A DNA stretch of 64,000 nt, from positions 62,001 to 126,000 of the forward strand of contig JACPUR010000019.1 of assembly GCA_016192135.1 (NCBI GenBank). The letters run 5' to 3'. Below the pieces are notes generated by a model. The model ran no database searches and had not been told where the DNA came from. It worked only from the letters and a program-made list of their open reading frames with translations. Origin of the DNA: Candidatus Tectomicrobia bacterium (GTDB lineage Bacteria; UBA8248). A program made the position numbers and the translations under genes. Positions 56,733 through 64,000 of this stretch are shown here, piece after piece; the stretch's first letter is position 1; each line of letters opens with the position of its first letter.

Positions 56733-57233
56733 ATGTCCCTCCGCAGGACGGTCCCGCTCCTCATCGCCGGAATCATCTTCACCGCCGCCGCGCTCGTCTA
56801 TCTCTCGCCCTACGCCGCCGTCACCCGGATGGAGCGCGCCGTCCGGGAGAAGGACGCGGCCGCGCTCTCCCGCTACGTGAACTTCCCCGCGCTGCGCGAG
56901 AACCTGAAGTCCCAGGCCGGGGCAGTCCTGGGCCAGGCCGAAGAGAAGGGACGGGACGACTTCATCGCCCCCTTCCTGTTGTCGCTGGCGGCGCGCCTGA
57001 CGGGCCTCACGGTGGACGCCCTGGTCACCCCCGAGGGCCTGGAACTCTGGCTGCGCCACTGGACGCCCGAGCGGACCGAGGAGGTGGAGGCCTCCAGGCG
57101 CCACGAGAGCCCGGACCGCTTCGCCGTGCGCGTCCGGGAGAGGGCGCGGCCCGGCCGGGAGATTGTCCTGGTCTTGCGGCGGGACGGGCTGGTGTCCTGG
57201 CGACTCTCCGAGGTGCGGCTGCCGAAAAGGTGA
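56733..57233 (+). CDS. DUF2939-like membrane-anchored protein
   Basis: 166 residues, MSLRRTVPLLIAGIIFTAAALVYLSPY gives one N-terminal membrane helix. The next part AVTRMERAVREKDAAALSRYVNFPALRENLKSQ matches the DUF2939 opening (SPYxAVxxLxxAxxxxDxxxLxxxVDFPxLRxxLKxQ). ATG 56733 is preferred since the in-frame ATG 56697 overlaps the -10 element. Function unknown. Confidence 0.82.
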   Translation: MSLRRTVPLLIAGIIFTAAALVYLSPYAAVTRMERAVREKDAAALSRYVNFPALRENLKSQAGAVLGQAEEKGRDDFIAPFLLSLAARLTGLTVDALVTPEGLELWLRHWTPERTEEVEASRRHESPDRFAVRVRERARPGREIVLVLRRDGLVSWRLSEVRLPKR

Positions 57234-57469
57234 GGCAAGGTATTCGCCTCAAGATTTTGTGCTTATTTGGAACTTGCCCCCCAAGACAATGTGCTCATGT
57301 AACATATTGATTTAATTTACATAAAATGAAGATCCTTCCCGGGTTGGCTCGACTTGCTTACATAGCCAATTTCTTATGTAAGTTTTCTCTGTTTTATTTA
57401 CATTGTCACGGATTTGGGCTAAATTATCGAGGGAAATTTACATCTTTGGCGGGTGGGAAAGGAAAGCAA
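57234..57469. other. AT-rich gap before second Fic gene
   Basis: 236 bp with low GC. An upstream ATG at 57326 would extend the Fic frame by 48 codons, but these lack similarity and no ribosome site precedes them. No repeat or promoter of good quality is seen. Confidence 0.5.
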
Positions 57470-58666
57470 TTGAAGCGGCCCAACACAGGCGTGGGATTTC
57501 GGGGGGGACGTTATATCCGGCAACCCGCCGGATATAGCGCATTTATTCCTTCTCCTCTTCCTCCGACGCCGCCGCTTCGCCTAGAAAATGAACTGCAACT
57601 TTTATTGTCTAAGGCTGACCGGGCACTGGCAAGGTTGGATGGCGTGGGCTCGATTCTGCCAGACCCGGAGCGGTTCATCTCAGCATATGGCTTGAAGGAA
57701 GCGCTGCTAAGTTCTCAGATTGAGGGGACCCAAGCTTCCTTGACAGATGTGCTGGAAGCGGAAGTCGTAGAGCCAACCCGCGAACGAAGAATGGACGTAA
57801 TGGAGGTGGTCAATTACACACGGGCTCTCCGTTATGGATTGGAGAGGGTGAAAACCCTTCCGCTATCGCTTAGGCTGATATGCGAGATTCATGGCCTCCT
57901 TTTGGAGGGAGTCCGGGGTTCGGGCAGCGGTCGAGGCGAATTCCGGCGGAGCCAGAATTGGATTGGACCAGAAGGATGCACACTCGCAGAAGCAGCATAT
58001 GTGCCCCCCCCAGTTCATGAGATGAAAGAGGCTCTTCATGATTTCGAGGGATACATCCGTGAAAATCAATCCGATCCACCCCTCATTCGTTGCGCCCTTG
58101 CACATGCCCAGTTTGAGACGATCCATCCATTTATCGATGGGAACGGTCGCATGGGTCGTCTCTTAATCGCGTTCATGCTGTGTCAACAAAATGTCCTGGA
58201 ACGGCCTCTCTTGTACCTAAGTTATTATTTTAAACGGAAACGGGATGAGTATTACCGGATGCTTATGGTCACAAGAGAGCAGGGCGACTGGGAGGGATGG
58301 GTACGTTTCTTCCTTGATGGTGTTGTGGAAACCGCAGAGCAAGCGGCCATGACAGCCAGGGCAATCGTCCGCATGAGGCAAGACCATGAAAAAATGCTTT
58401 CCTTGCCCCGGCTCAAGAGCAAGCATTCTTTGCCGCTTCTTCAGTTCTTGTTCGAGAGGCCGATCGTTACGGCTCCTCTGGTTGCTAACATGCTTAAAGT
58501 CTCTCATCAAACGGCGATAGAACTGTGCAGGCGGTTCGCCGAATCAGGATTGCTGCGGGAATTGCCGGGTCGAAAGCGTAATCGCTCTTTTGTATATCAA
58601 CCCTACTTGGAGATCTTGCGAGAAGGCACCGATCCCATTCGTTCGGCGCGGCCTTCTCAGGCATGA
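57470..58666 (+). CDS. Fic-domain protein 2, class II
   Basis: 398 residues from TTG 57470 (LKRPNTGVGFRGGRYI; AAAGGA six nt before). Fic_N (about 25-115) starts with FIPSPLPPTPPL, the motif also seen in the 35406 protein as FVPAPLPP. Inhibitory S81-x3-E85-G86 (SSQIEGTQ), active site HPFIDGNGRMGRLL from H219, and a C-terminal winged-helix part (about 330-385). It is probably an AMPylase acting on a protein target. GC is far below that of the neighbours, marking recent transfer. Confidence 0.92.
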   Translation: MKRPNTGVGFRGGRYIRQPAGYSAFIPSPLPPTPPLRLENELQLLLSKADRALARLDGVGSILPDPERFISAYGLKEALLSSQIEGTQASLTDVLEAEVVEPTRERRMDVMEVVNYTRALRYGLERVKTLPLSLRLICEIHGLLLEGVRGSGSGRGEFRRSQNWIGPEGCTLAEAAYVPPPVHEMKEALHDFEGYIRENQSDPPLIRCALAHAQFETIHPFIDGNGRMGRLLIAFMLCQQNVLERPLLYLSYYFKRKRDEYYRMLMVTREQGDWEGWVRFFLDGVVETAEQAAMTARAIVRMRQDHEKMLSLPRLKSKHSLPLLQFLFERPIVTAPLVANMLKVSHQTAIELCRRFAESGLLRELPGRKRNRSFVYQPYLEILREGTDPIRSARPSQA

Positions 58667-58684
58667 CCGAAGGATTGCTAAAAG

Positions 58685-59068
58685 TTACCCCCGCAGCAGG
58701 CTCCTGGCCTTCTCCCCCGTGGCCTCGTAAGCGCTCACCTTGCCGCCCGCGCGGGCCGGGTTGAGGGAGAGGACGAACTCCAGCGGCTCCCCGAGCGCCA
58801 TCACCTCGTGCACCGCCCGGGGCGGGAAATGGAGGAGGGCCCCAGGGCCCGCCTCCGCCACCTCCCCCTCCACCGCGACGCGCGCCCTCCCCTTCGTGAT
58901 GTAGAGGAACTGCTCCTCGTCGTGGAAGTGGGGGTTCGAGAAAGTGCCGGCGGCCATGCGGAGGTAGCCGATGCTCGCGTTGCGGCCGTCCACCCAGGCG
59001 GCGGAGGCGGGGGTGTGCGCGGCGGCGGCGCCTTCCTTGAGATGGGGCAGGTCGGGATGGATGTGCAT
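58685..59068 (-). CDS. cupin-domain protein
   Basis: 127 residues of a single-domain cupin: motif 1 NPHFHDEEQFLYITKGRARV with H-x-H-x-E and a later Gly, and motif 2 PPRAVHEVMALGEPLEFVLS with the last His. The metal-binding set 3-His/1-Glu (H/H/E/H) is present. GAGGAG lies before the ATG. Substrate unknown; the family covers isomerases, dioxygenases and sugar-binding proteins. Confidence 0.88.
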   Translation of the reverse strand: MHIHPDLPHLKEGAAAAHTPASAAWVDGRNASIGYLRMAAGTFSNPHFHDEEQFLYITKGRARVAVEGEVAEAGPGALLHFPPRAVHEVMALGEPLEFVLSLNPARAGGKVSAYEATGEKARSLLRG

Positions 59069-59233
59069 GGCGTCTCTCCTCGAAAGCCGGTGGCGCGCCG
59101 GTCGGATGCATTCCCTCGGGACTCGCGTTATAGTTCAGCCGGCTCGCCGAGCACAAACGCCCAAACCGAGATCGGCCCCCACGCGCGACGGCGCATGCCG
59201 CGGGCCGGACCCTTTCTCCCGGAGGATGTCCGG

Positions 59234-59686
59234 ATGAGGCTCGCAGCGCTCGCACTTTCGCTCCTGCTCTCCCTGGCCTTGGCCATCCCCGCCCAGGCCT
59301 ACGACCCCGCCCGCCATCCCGCGCCGAACCCGCAGGGCGCCTCCTACGACCAGGGCCGCCTCATGCTCCAGGCCGGGGAGTGGGAGCGGGCGGCCGTCCT
59401 CTTCCGCCGGGCCGTGGACGAGAACCGCATGGACCACCGCGCCTGGACCCTGCTGGGCTACAGCCTGCGCCAGCAGGGCCGCCACCGGGAGGCCCTCGCC
59501 GCCTACGACCAGGCGCTCCGGATCAACCCCGTCTACGCCGAGGCCCTGGAGTACCGGGGCATCGCCCACGCCGCGCTCGGAAACCTCGGCCTCGCCCGGC
59601 ACGACCACGCGCGCCTCGTGCACCTGGGCTCGCCCCTGGCCGAGGACCTGGCGCGGGCCATCGCGGGGGCGGGGCAGAAGAACTGA
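59234..59686 (+). CDS. secreted TPR protein
   Basis: 150 residues: signal peptide (MRLAALALSLLLSLALAIPAQA), then three TPR units (about 35-68, 69-102 and 103-136; WERAAVLFRRAVDENRMD, HREALAAYDQALRINPVYAEAL, and LGLARHDHARLVHL). ATG 59234 has GGAGG six nt before. TPRs mediate protein contacts; no partner is evident. Confidence 0.82.
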   Translation: MRLAALALSLLLSLALAIPAQAYDPARHPAPNPQGASYDQGRLMLQAGEWERAAVLFRRAVDENRMDHRAWTLLGYSLRQQGRHREALAAYDQALRINPVYAEALEYRGIAHAALGNLGLARHDHARLVHLGSPLAEDLARAIAGAGQKN

Positions 59687-59715
59687 GAGCCCGCCCGGCC
59701 TAGCAGCAGTATGCT

Positions 59716-59768
59716 GTAGGGGCAGGCCCCCGTGCCTGCCCTGGGCGGCCACAGGGGGCCGCCCCTAC
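59716..59768. repeat. family A repeat, tandem hairpin variant
   Basis: Begins gtaggggcaggc and ends ccgcccctac; it has two small hairpins (caggcccccgtgcctg and ggccacagggggcc). It lies in the 106-bp gap before the first triplet gene. Confidence 0.7.
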
Positions 59769-59792
59769 ACCACGACCGGGCCCAGTCTGCGA

Positions 59793-60824
59793 ATGAGCGG
59801 TCCCCCCATGGACGAGTTCGAGTTCTTCTTCGGGAAGGAATGGTCGGACGGCCTCCCGGTCGTCCCCCCGACCGAGGCGCGCATCGCCGCCATGTTAAAG
59901 GGCGCACGGCGCGATCCGGAGGAGGCGCTCGGCCAGGTCCCGCCCGGGCTGGCGGAGGCCACGGTCCGCTCGGTGGCGGTCCACGCCGTGATGGCCGGCT
60001 GCAAGCCTGAGTACCTGCCCGTGCTCCTCGCCGGGGTGGAGGCCGTGCTCGACCCGGCCTTCAACATCGCGGGCGTGCAGGCCACCCTCGCCCCGGCCGC
60101 GCCCCTCCTCATCGTGAACGGCCCCTATGCGAGGAAGATCGGCCTGCACGGGGGGCTCGGCTGCTTCGGCCCGGGCTTCCGGGCGAACGCGACGATAGGC
60201 CGGGCGCTCCGCCTCATCCTGATGAACCTGGGCGCGGGCCTTCCCGGCATCACCGCCATGAGCTCGTTTTCTCACCCCGCGCGTTTCACCTACTGCATCG
60301 CCGAGAACGAGGCCGAGAGCCCCTGGGAAGCCCTCTCCGTCACGCGGGGCTTCGGCCCCGGGGAGAACGTGGCGACCGCCGTGGCGGCCGAGGGCCCGGT
60401 CATGGTCTGGGACGACGCCAGCGCCTCGCCGGACCGCCTGCTTCCCCCGGTCGCGGAGGTGATGTCCCATCTCGGCTGCTGGAACGTCTGGGCCAGCACG
60501 GATCAGGTGGTGGCCCTCACCCCTCAGCAGGCCGCCATCTGCACCAAGGCCGGCCTGGGCAAGGCGGACGTCCACCGGCGGCTCTGCGGGCTGGCGGGCC
60601 GCACCGTGCGCGAGCTCAAGCGCGGCGGGCAGTTCCGCCCGAGCCGGATCGCGGACTTCCCTTTCCCGGTCGACCTCGAGGACGACGATCTCTGGGTCCC
60701 GACCGTGAAGGAGCCCGAGCGGCTCCTCGTCATCGTGGCGGGCGGGGTGCCCGGCCCCATGACGGCCGTGATGCACGGCTGGAACGGCACCAGCCGCATC
60801 GTGAGCCGGGCGTTCGAGGGGTAG
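59793..60824 (+). CDS. unknown protein, triplet family member 1
   Basis: 343 residues of a family I cannot name. All three members share DEFEFFF/L-x-K-x-WSDGLPVV-x-PTE at the start, AVMAGCKPEYLPV near residue 70, and GLHGG-x-GCFGPGFRANATIGRA-x-RL near residue 135. The last is Gly/Cys-rich and looks like a cofactor or metal site. Conserved Cys lie at about 69, 138 and 181, and an AIC-x-K-AGL block near 262 may be a fourth. No TM or signal peptide. The end (IVAGGVPG..MHGWNGTSRIV) is also conserved. ATG 59793 or ATG 59808. Confidence 0.82.
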   Translation: MSGPPMDEFEFFFGKEWSDGLPVVPPTEARIAAMLKGARRDPEEALGQVPPGLAEATVRSVAVHAVMAGCKPEYLPVLLAGVEAVLDPAFNIAGVQATLAPAAPLLIVNGPYARKIGLHGGLGCFGPGFRANATIGRALRLILMNLGAGLPGITAMSSFSHPARFTYCIAENEAESPWEALSVTRGFGPGENVATAVAAEGPVMVWDDASASPDRLLPPVAEVMSHLGCWNVWASTDQVVALTPQQAAICTKAGLGKADVHRRLCGLAGRTVRELKRGGQFRPSRIADFPFPVDLEDDDLWVPTVKEPERLLVIVAGGVPGPMTAVMHGWNGTSRIVSRAFEG

Positions 60825-60838
60825 GAGGCGCGCGGAAT

Positions 60839-60910
60839 GTAGGGGCGGCCCTCGTGGCCGCCCTTCGATCCGGCGAGACGAATCAGGGCGGGGACAAACC
60901 CCGCCCCTAC
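60839..60910. repeat. family A repeat, long variant
   Basis: Starts gtaggggcggccctcgtggccgcc and ends ggcggggacaaaccccgcccctac. It separates triplet members 1 and 2; a partial relative is found before member 3. Confidence 0.7.
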
Positions 60911-60940
60911 AACAGCCCTTGATTCCCGGAAGATGATCCC

Positions 60941-61954
60941 ATGGACGAGTTCGAGTTCTTTCTGGAGAAGCCCTGGTCGGACGGCCTCCCGGTCGTCACC
61001 CCGACGGAGGAGCGCATCGGGCGCATGCTCGCGGGAACCAGGCGCGATCCCGAGGAGCTGATTGGGGTTGTCCCGCCCGCCAACGAGGAGGCCACCGTTC
61101 GCGCCGTGGCCGCCCACGCCGTCATGGCGGGGTGCAAGCCCGGGTACCTCCCGGTGGTGCTGGGGGGCCTCGCCCTCATCCTCCGCGAGGAGTTCAACCT
61201 GAACGGGGTGCAGGGCACCATGCACGGGGTGGCCCCCCTCATGATGGTGAACGGCCCCCACGCCAGGCGGATCGGCTTACACGGCGGGAACGGCTGCTTC
61301 GGCCCGGGCTTCCGCGCCAACGCGACCATCGGCCGCGCCATCCGCCTCATCCTGACCAACCTGGGGGGCGGCATCCCGGGCGTCTCCTCCATGACCGTCC
61401 TGGGGAGCCCGCTGCGCTACACCGCCTGCGTGACCGAGAATATCGAGCAGAGCCCCTGGGAGAGCCTGGCCGCCTCCAAGGGCTACGGGCCGGACGAAAA
61501 CGTCATCACCTGCGCCATGGTGGAGGGCCCGCGCCTCCACTTCGACGACACGAGCGCCGGGCCCGGGCGCCTGCTCGCGGGGATCGCCGACGCCATGACC
61601 GGCCTGGGGTCCTGGAATATGCACGCCCGCTCCGACATGGTGGTGGCCATGGGGCCCCAGCACGCCGGCATCTGCGCCAAGGGCGGCCTCTCGCGGCAGG
61701 ACGTGCACCGGAGGCTCCGCGAGCTGGCGGGCCGGACGGTGGGGGACTTGAAGAGGGGCGGCAACTGGCGGGAGAGCCGGGCGCGGGAGCTCCCGATCAA
61801 GGTGGACCCGGATGACGACGGCTTCTTCGTCCCCGCCATCAAGGACCCCTCCGACCTCCAGCTCATCGTGGCCGGGGGCTGGGGCTCCTGCACCGGCGTC
61901 TTCCACGGCTGGAGCGGGGGGAGCCGGGCGGTGCACGGGAGGTATGGGGTGTAG
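60941..61954 (+). CDS. unknown protein, triplet family member 2
   Basis: 337 residues, about 60 percent like members 1 and 3 by eye. Starts MDEFEFFLEKPWSDGLPVV. It keeps MAGCKPGYLPV, GLHGGNGCFGPGFRANATIG and AGRTVGDLKRGG. Distinct features: an extra C in ITCAMVEGP, TACVTEN instead of TYCIAEN, and the tail reads GWGSCTGVFHGWSGG, where a G-x-x-C-x-G replaces the VPGP of its sisters. This suggests a changed active site. Function unknown. Confidence 0.82.
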   Translation: MDEFEFFLEKPWSDGLPVVTPTEERIGRMLAGTRRDPEELIGVVPPANEEATVRAVAAHAVMAGCKPGYLPVVLGGLALILREEFNLNGVQGTMHGVAPLMMVNGPHARRIGLHGGNGCFGPGFRANATIGRAIRLILTNLGGGIPGVSSMTVLGSPLRYTACVTENIEQSPWESLAASKGYGPDENVITCAMVEGPRLHFDDTSAGPGRLLAGIADAMTGLGSWNMHARSDMVVAMGPQHAGICAKGGLSRQDVHRRLRELAGRTVGDLKRGGNWRESRARELPIKVDPDDDGFFVPAIKDPSDLQLIVAGGWGSCTGVFHGWSGGSRAVHGRYGV

Positions 61955-61977
61955 ATCCGCGCCGGCGCGAGCCGTTG

Positions 61978-62072
61978 CCTTTTCCCCCTCCCTCCGGGAG
62001 GGGGCTGGGGGGAGGGAAAGCCGTCAGGGAATTTCCACCACCCTATCCTCCCCCGGCGGGGGAGGGAGAACC
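61978..62072. repeat. family B-like repeat cluster
   Basis: ttccccctccctccgggagggggctgg (61980 on) followed by tcctcccccggcgggggaggg. Same grammar as the 15014 and 62152 elements. Gene-free. Confidence 0.5.
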
Positions 62073-62094
62073 GCGGGTGCTACAGCTGGCTGCC

Positions 62095-62129
62095 AGGGCG
62101 GTCCTTGTGGCTGCCCTTCGATCCGGCGA
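62095..62129. repeat. degenerate family A fragment
   Basis: cggtccttgtggctgcccttcgatccggcga is nearly the same as the inner part of the 60839 element (cggccctcgtggccgcccttcgatccggcga is its counterpart), but it has lost the gtagggg end. Confidence 0.55.
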
Positions 62130-62151
62130 TTTGTCGGAGGTTCTTGCTTTT

Positions 62152-62247
62152 CTCCCTCTCCCTATGGGAGAGGGCCGGGGTGAGGGAGGGTTGGTGCCCG
62201 GCGTCATGTTCCCTCACCCCCTTCCCCTCTCCCAGAGGGAGAGGGGT
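62152..62247. repeat. family B ccctctccc repeat, inverted pair
   Basis: ctccctctccctatgggagagggccgggg (62152 on) and its inverted partner cctctcccagagggagagggg (to 62247) enclose a 30-nt centre. It equals the 15014 element in layout. It is located upstream of the third triplet gene. Confidence 0.65.
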
Positions 62248-62313
62248 GACCACAGTTCCATCGCGTCTGTCCCTATGGCGCCGCGATTTATTTGCGGGCG
62301 GGAGAAATCCAGC

Positions 62314-63336
62314 ATGACCCAGCCCCCCGACGAATTCGAGTTCTTCTTCGAGAAGCCCTGGTCGGACGGCCTGCCCGTCGTCATCCCCACGGAAGATCGC
62401 ATCGCGCGCATGCTCTCTGGCACCCGGCGCGGCCCGGAGGAGTCCCTCGGCCCCGTCCCGCCCCTCATGGAGGAGGCGACGGTGCGCTCCGTCGCGGTCC
62501 ACGCCGTCATGGCGGGCTGCAAGCCCGAGTACCTGCCGGTGGTGCTGGCCGGGCTCGAGGCGATGCTGGAGGATTCCTTCAACCTGAACGGCATCCAGGG
62601 GACGCTCAACAGCGTGGCGCCGCTCCTGATCGTGAACGGCCCCTACACCCGGAAGATCGGCCTGCACGGGGGGAGCGGCTGCTTCGGCCCGGGCTTTAGG
62701 GCCAACGCCACCATCGGCCGCGCCATCCGGCTCATGCTGCTGAACCTGGGCGGGGGCATCCCGATGGTGGCCTCCATGAGCACCTTCGGCCAGCCCTCGC
62801 GCTACACCTACTGCATCGCCGAGAACGAGGCCGAGAGCCCCTGGGAGCCCCTCTCCGTCACCAAGGGCTCGCCCCCCGGGGCGGACGCCGTCACCGTCGT
62901 GGCCTGCGAGAACCCCCAGCTCGTGGTGGACGACGGGAGCCGCGGCCCCGAGTCCCTCTGCGCGGCCATCGCGGACGCCATGGCGCACCTCGGCTCCTGG
63001 AACCTGTGGACGCGGACCGACCTCGTGGTGGCGCTGAGCCCCCAGCAGGCGGCCATCTGCGCCCGGGCGGGCTGGAGCAAGGCGGATGTCCACAGGAGGC
63101 TGATGGAGCGCGCGGGGCGGCCACTGGGGGATTTGAAGAAGTCCGGCCACTACCGGCCGGAGCGGATGGTGGGCCTTCCGATCGACCTGGACGACGACGG
63201 CGCCTTCGTCCCCGCCCTGCGCGACCCCTCCGACCTCCACGTGATCGTCGCGGGCGGCGTCCCCGGCCCCCACAGCGCCCTCATGCACGGCTGGAGCGGC
63301 GGGAGCCGGTCGGTGCATAGGAGGTATGAGCCCTAG
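62314..63336 (+). CDS. unknown protein, triplet family member 3
   Basis: 340 residues from ATG 62314 (MTQPPDEFEFFFEKPWSDG); the longer open frame to 61975 runs through repeat DNA and is rejected. It keeps MAGCKPEYLPV, GLHGGSGCFGPGFRANATIG, TYCIAENEAESPW and the AIC-x-R-AG block. It is closer to member 1 in the middle and C-terminal parts (VPGPHSALMHGW). Its TAG shares the CTAG at 63333-63336 with the stop of the convergent MGMT gene. Confidence 0.82.
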   Translation: MTQPPDEFEFFFEKPWSDGLPVVIPTEDRIARMLSGTRRGPEESLGPVPPLMEEATVRSVAVHAVMAGCKPEYLPVVLAGLEAMLEDSFNLNGIQGTLNSVAPLLIVNGPYTRKIGLHGGSGCFGPGFRANATIGRAIRLMLLNLGGGIPMVASMSTFGQPSRYTYCIAENEAESPWEPLSVTKGSPPGADAVTVVACENPQLVVDDGSRGPESLCAAIADAMAHLGSWNLWTRTDLVVALSPQQAAICARAGWSKADVHRRLMERAGRPLGDLKKSGHYRPERMVGLPIDLDDDGAFVPALRDPSDLHVIVAGGVPGPHSALMHGWSGGSRSVHRRYEP

Positions 63337-63842
63337 CGCCGCCCCTCACTTTCTTCCAACTCCAGCAGCGCGGCCTTGAGCCCCGTGAGCCTCTTCCCTC
63401 TCGCGAATCCCCCGAGCCCGCCCGAGCCCGCGACGACGCGGTGTCAGGGCACGACGAGGGGCACGGGGTTGCGGCCCATGGCCTGGCCCACGGCGCGGGC
63501 GGCGCCGGGCCTGCCGATCTTCTGGGCGATCCAGCCGTAGGAGCGCGTCCCGCCGTAGGGGATGCGGGCGGCCTCGCGCAGCACGGCCCGGACGAAGGGG
63601 GTGCAGGCCGAGAGGTCGGCCCGCACGGTGAAGGCGCGGCGCCTGCCGGCCAGGTACTCGGCGATCTCCCGCCGGGCCTTCTTCGCCAGGGGGGAGCCGT
63701 CCTCCCCGCCCTCCGCCTCGTCCTCGCGGAGCATCCCGATCCCGCAGACGCCCCGCGCCGAGGCGCGCACGGTGAACTCGTCCTTCACGCGGGCGAGCCA
63801 GGGGGTGTCATCGGCCGTGAATAATTCCGGATGAGGATTCAT
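63333..63842 (-). CDS. ogt: selenocysteine-containing O6-alkylguanine-DNA alkyltransferase (MGMT)
   Basis: One frame of 170 codons with an in-frame TGA at 63446-63444. Read as selenocysteine it yields a 169-residue MGMT: VLREAARIPYGGTRSYGWIAQKIG, ARAVGQAMGRNPVPLVVP, then U133-H-R-V-V-A-G-S-G-G-L-G-G-F-A-R-G. The family motif is PCHRV, where Cys is the one-use methyl acceptor; here it is P-U-H-R-V. After the TGA the match goes on unbroken to a TAG at 63335-63333. A SECIS-like hairpin lies at 63413-63430. ATG 63842 has GGGAAGA upstream. The HTH and N-terminal domain are normal. A stop-truncated protein would lack the active site completely. Confidence 0.9.
63413..63430 (-). promoter_or_regulatory. 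bacterial SECIS-like hairpin of the MGMT selenoprotein
   Basis: Counting from the U of UGA, bases 17-23 (CGGGCUC) pair with 28-34 (GGGCUCG) to give seven pairs, two of them G-U. The apical loop is GGGC at 24-27, exactly 20 nt after the UGA. Bases 15-14 with 36-37 extend the stem beyond one mismatch. The loop begins with G, so the bSECIS rules are met. Confidence 0.65.
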
Positions 63843-63872
63843 CGATCTTCCCGTTCTAAGGATCTGCTCGCG

Positions 63873-63956
63873 CTGTCATTCTGAGCGAAGCGAAGAATCT
63901 CGGTGTGGCCTTGAACCGAGATTCTTCACTCCGCTTCGCTCCGTTCAGAATGACGT
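63873..63956. repeat. family C inverted repeat (tcattctgagcgaagcgaag)
   Basis: The left arm gtcattctgagcgaagcga agaatctcgg and the right arm ccgagattcttcac..gaatgac are near-perfect complements around gtgtggccttgaa. It forms one 84-bp hairpin in the MGMT leader region. Only one copy is in the window. Confidence 0.75.
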
Positions 63957-64000
63957 CCTTTGGCGGTTGTTCTTGCCCTACTTCCTCGCCGCGCTCAGGC

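Noticed and set aside
61975-62313. 113-codon N-terminal extension of triplet member 3
   Set aside because: It translates repeat DNA (families A and B) and has no match in members 1 and 2.
63444-63842. MGMT as a truncated protein ending at VVP
   Set aside because: It would lack the acceptor residue and the HRV motif; the frame continues with perfect family similarity after the TGA.
63978-64000. Possible minus-strand gene end (..LSAARK stop)
   Set aside because: Only six codons are visible at the window edge, which is too little to support a gene.

Overview
This window is a high-GC (roughly 70 percent by eye) bacterial chromosome segment that carries the replication-origin neighbourhood. The genome looks Gram-negative: it has lipoprotein signals, a YidC with a periplasmic domain, periplasmic binding proteins and c-type cytochromes. 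Gene content suggests an uncultivated environmental lineage (Tectomicrobia, Rokubacteria or a deltaproteobacterial relative), but the sequence alone does not fix the phylum.

Layout. 1-4272: the isc iron-sulfur operon on the minus strand (iscR-iscS-iscU-iscA, then an internal hairpin, then hscB-hscA), with a good promoter at 4244-4272. 4367-13071: a LivJ-like binding protein, mutY, a GAF histidine kinase, thioredoxin-type arsC, an NAD-binding epimerase, truD, a half-length permease and two tandem unknown membrane-anchored paralogues. 13222-18918: a low-GC DUF3800 gene, a rhodanese, a lipoprotein with TPR and FGE-sulfatase domains, and gyrA. 19097-26015: a cytochrome c'-like protein, a cytidylate-kinase-like protein, gyrB, recF, dnaA and two candidate origin segments flanking dnaA. 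26066-42064: rpmH-rnpA-yidD-yidC, then mnmE, mnmG, parA, parB and a bactofilin. This is the canonical origin block, but interrupted by other genes, and neither dnaN nor rsmG is in its usual place. 42077-58666: a mix of FGE-domain, nitrilase, two-component, VOC, ABC-binding, NadE, peroxiredoxin, OsmC, cytochrome and Fic genes. 58685-63842: a cupin, a TPR protein, three tandem copies of an unknown 340-residue family, and a convergent ogt/MGMT gene.

The most striking observation is that two genes are interrupted by an in-frame UGA exactly at a catalytic cysteine. One is a DsbA-like thioredoxin-fold protein (U-P-F-C motif, 28574-29242). The other is an O6-alkylguanine-DNA alkyltransferase whose PCHR active site reads P-U-H-R (63333-63842). 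In both, a hairpin with a G-starting apical loop lies exactly 20 nt after the UGA, as expected for a bacterial SECIS element. The organism therefore almost certainly makes selenoproteins.

Other points of interest are a DnaA-trio-like run next to DnaA boxes between recF and dnaA, two parS sites before parA, a near-consensus CRP-type operator before a histidine kinase, a FliG/MotA-like chimera, and isolated low-GC single-gene islands (two DUF3800, two Fic). At least three families of short palindromic repeats are scattered between genes. No tRNA, rRNA, CRISPR array or insertion sequence was recognised.
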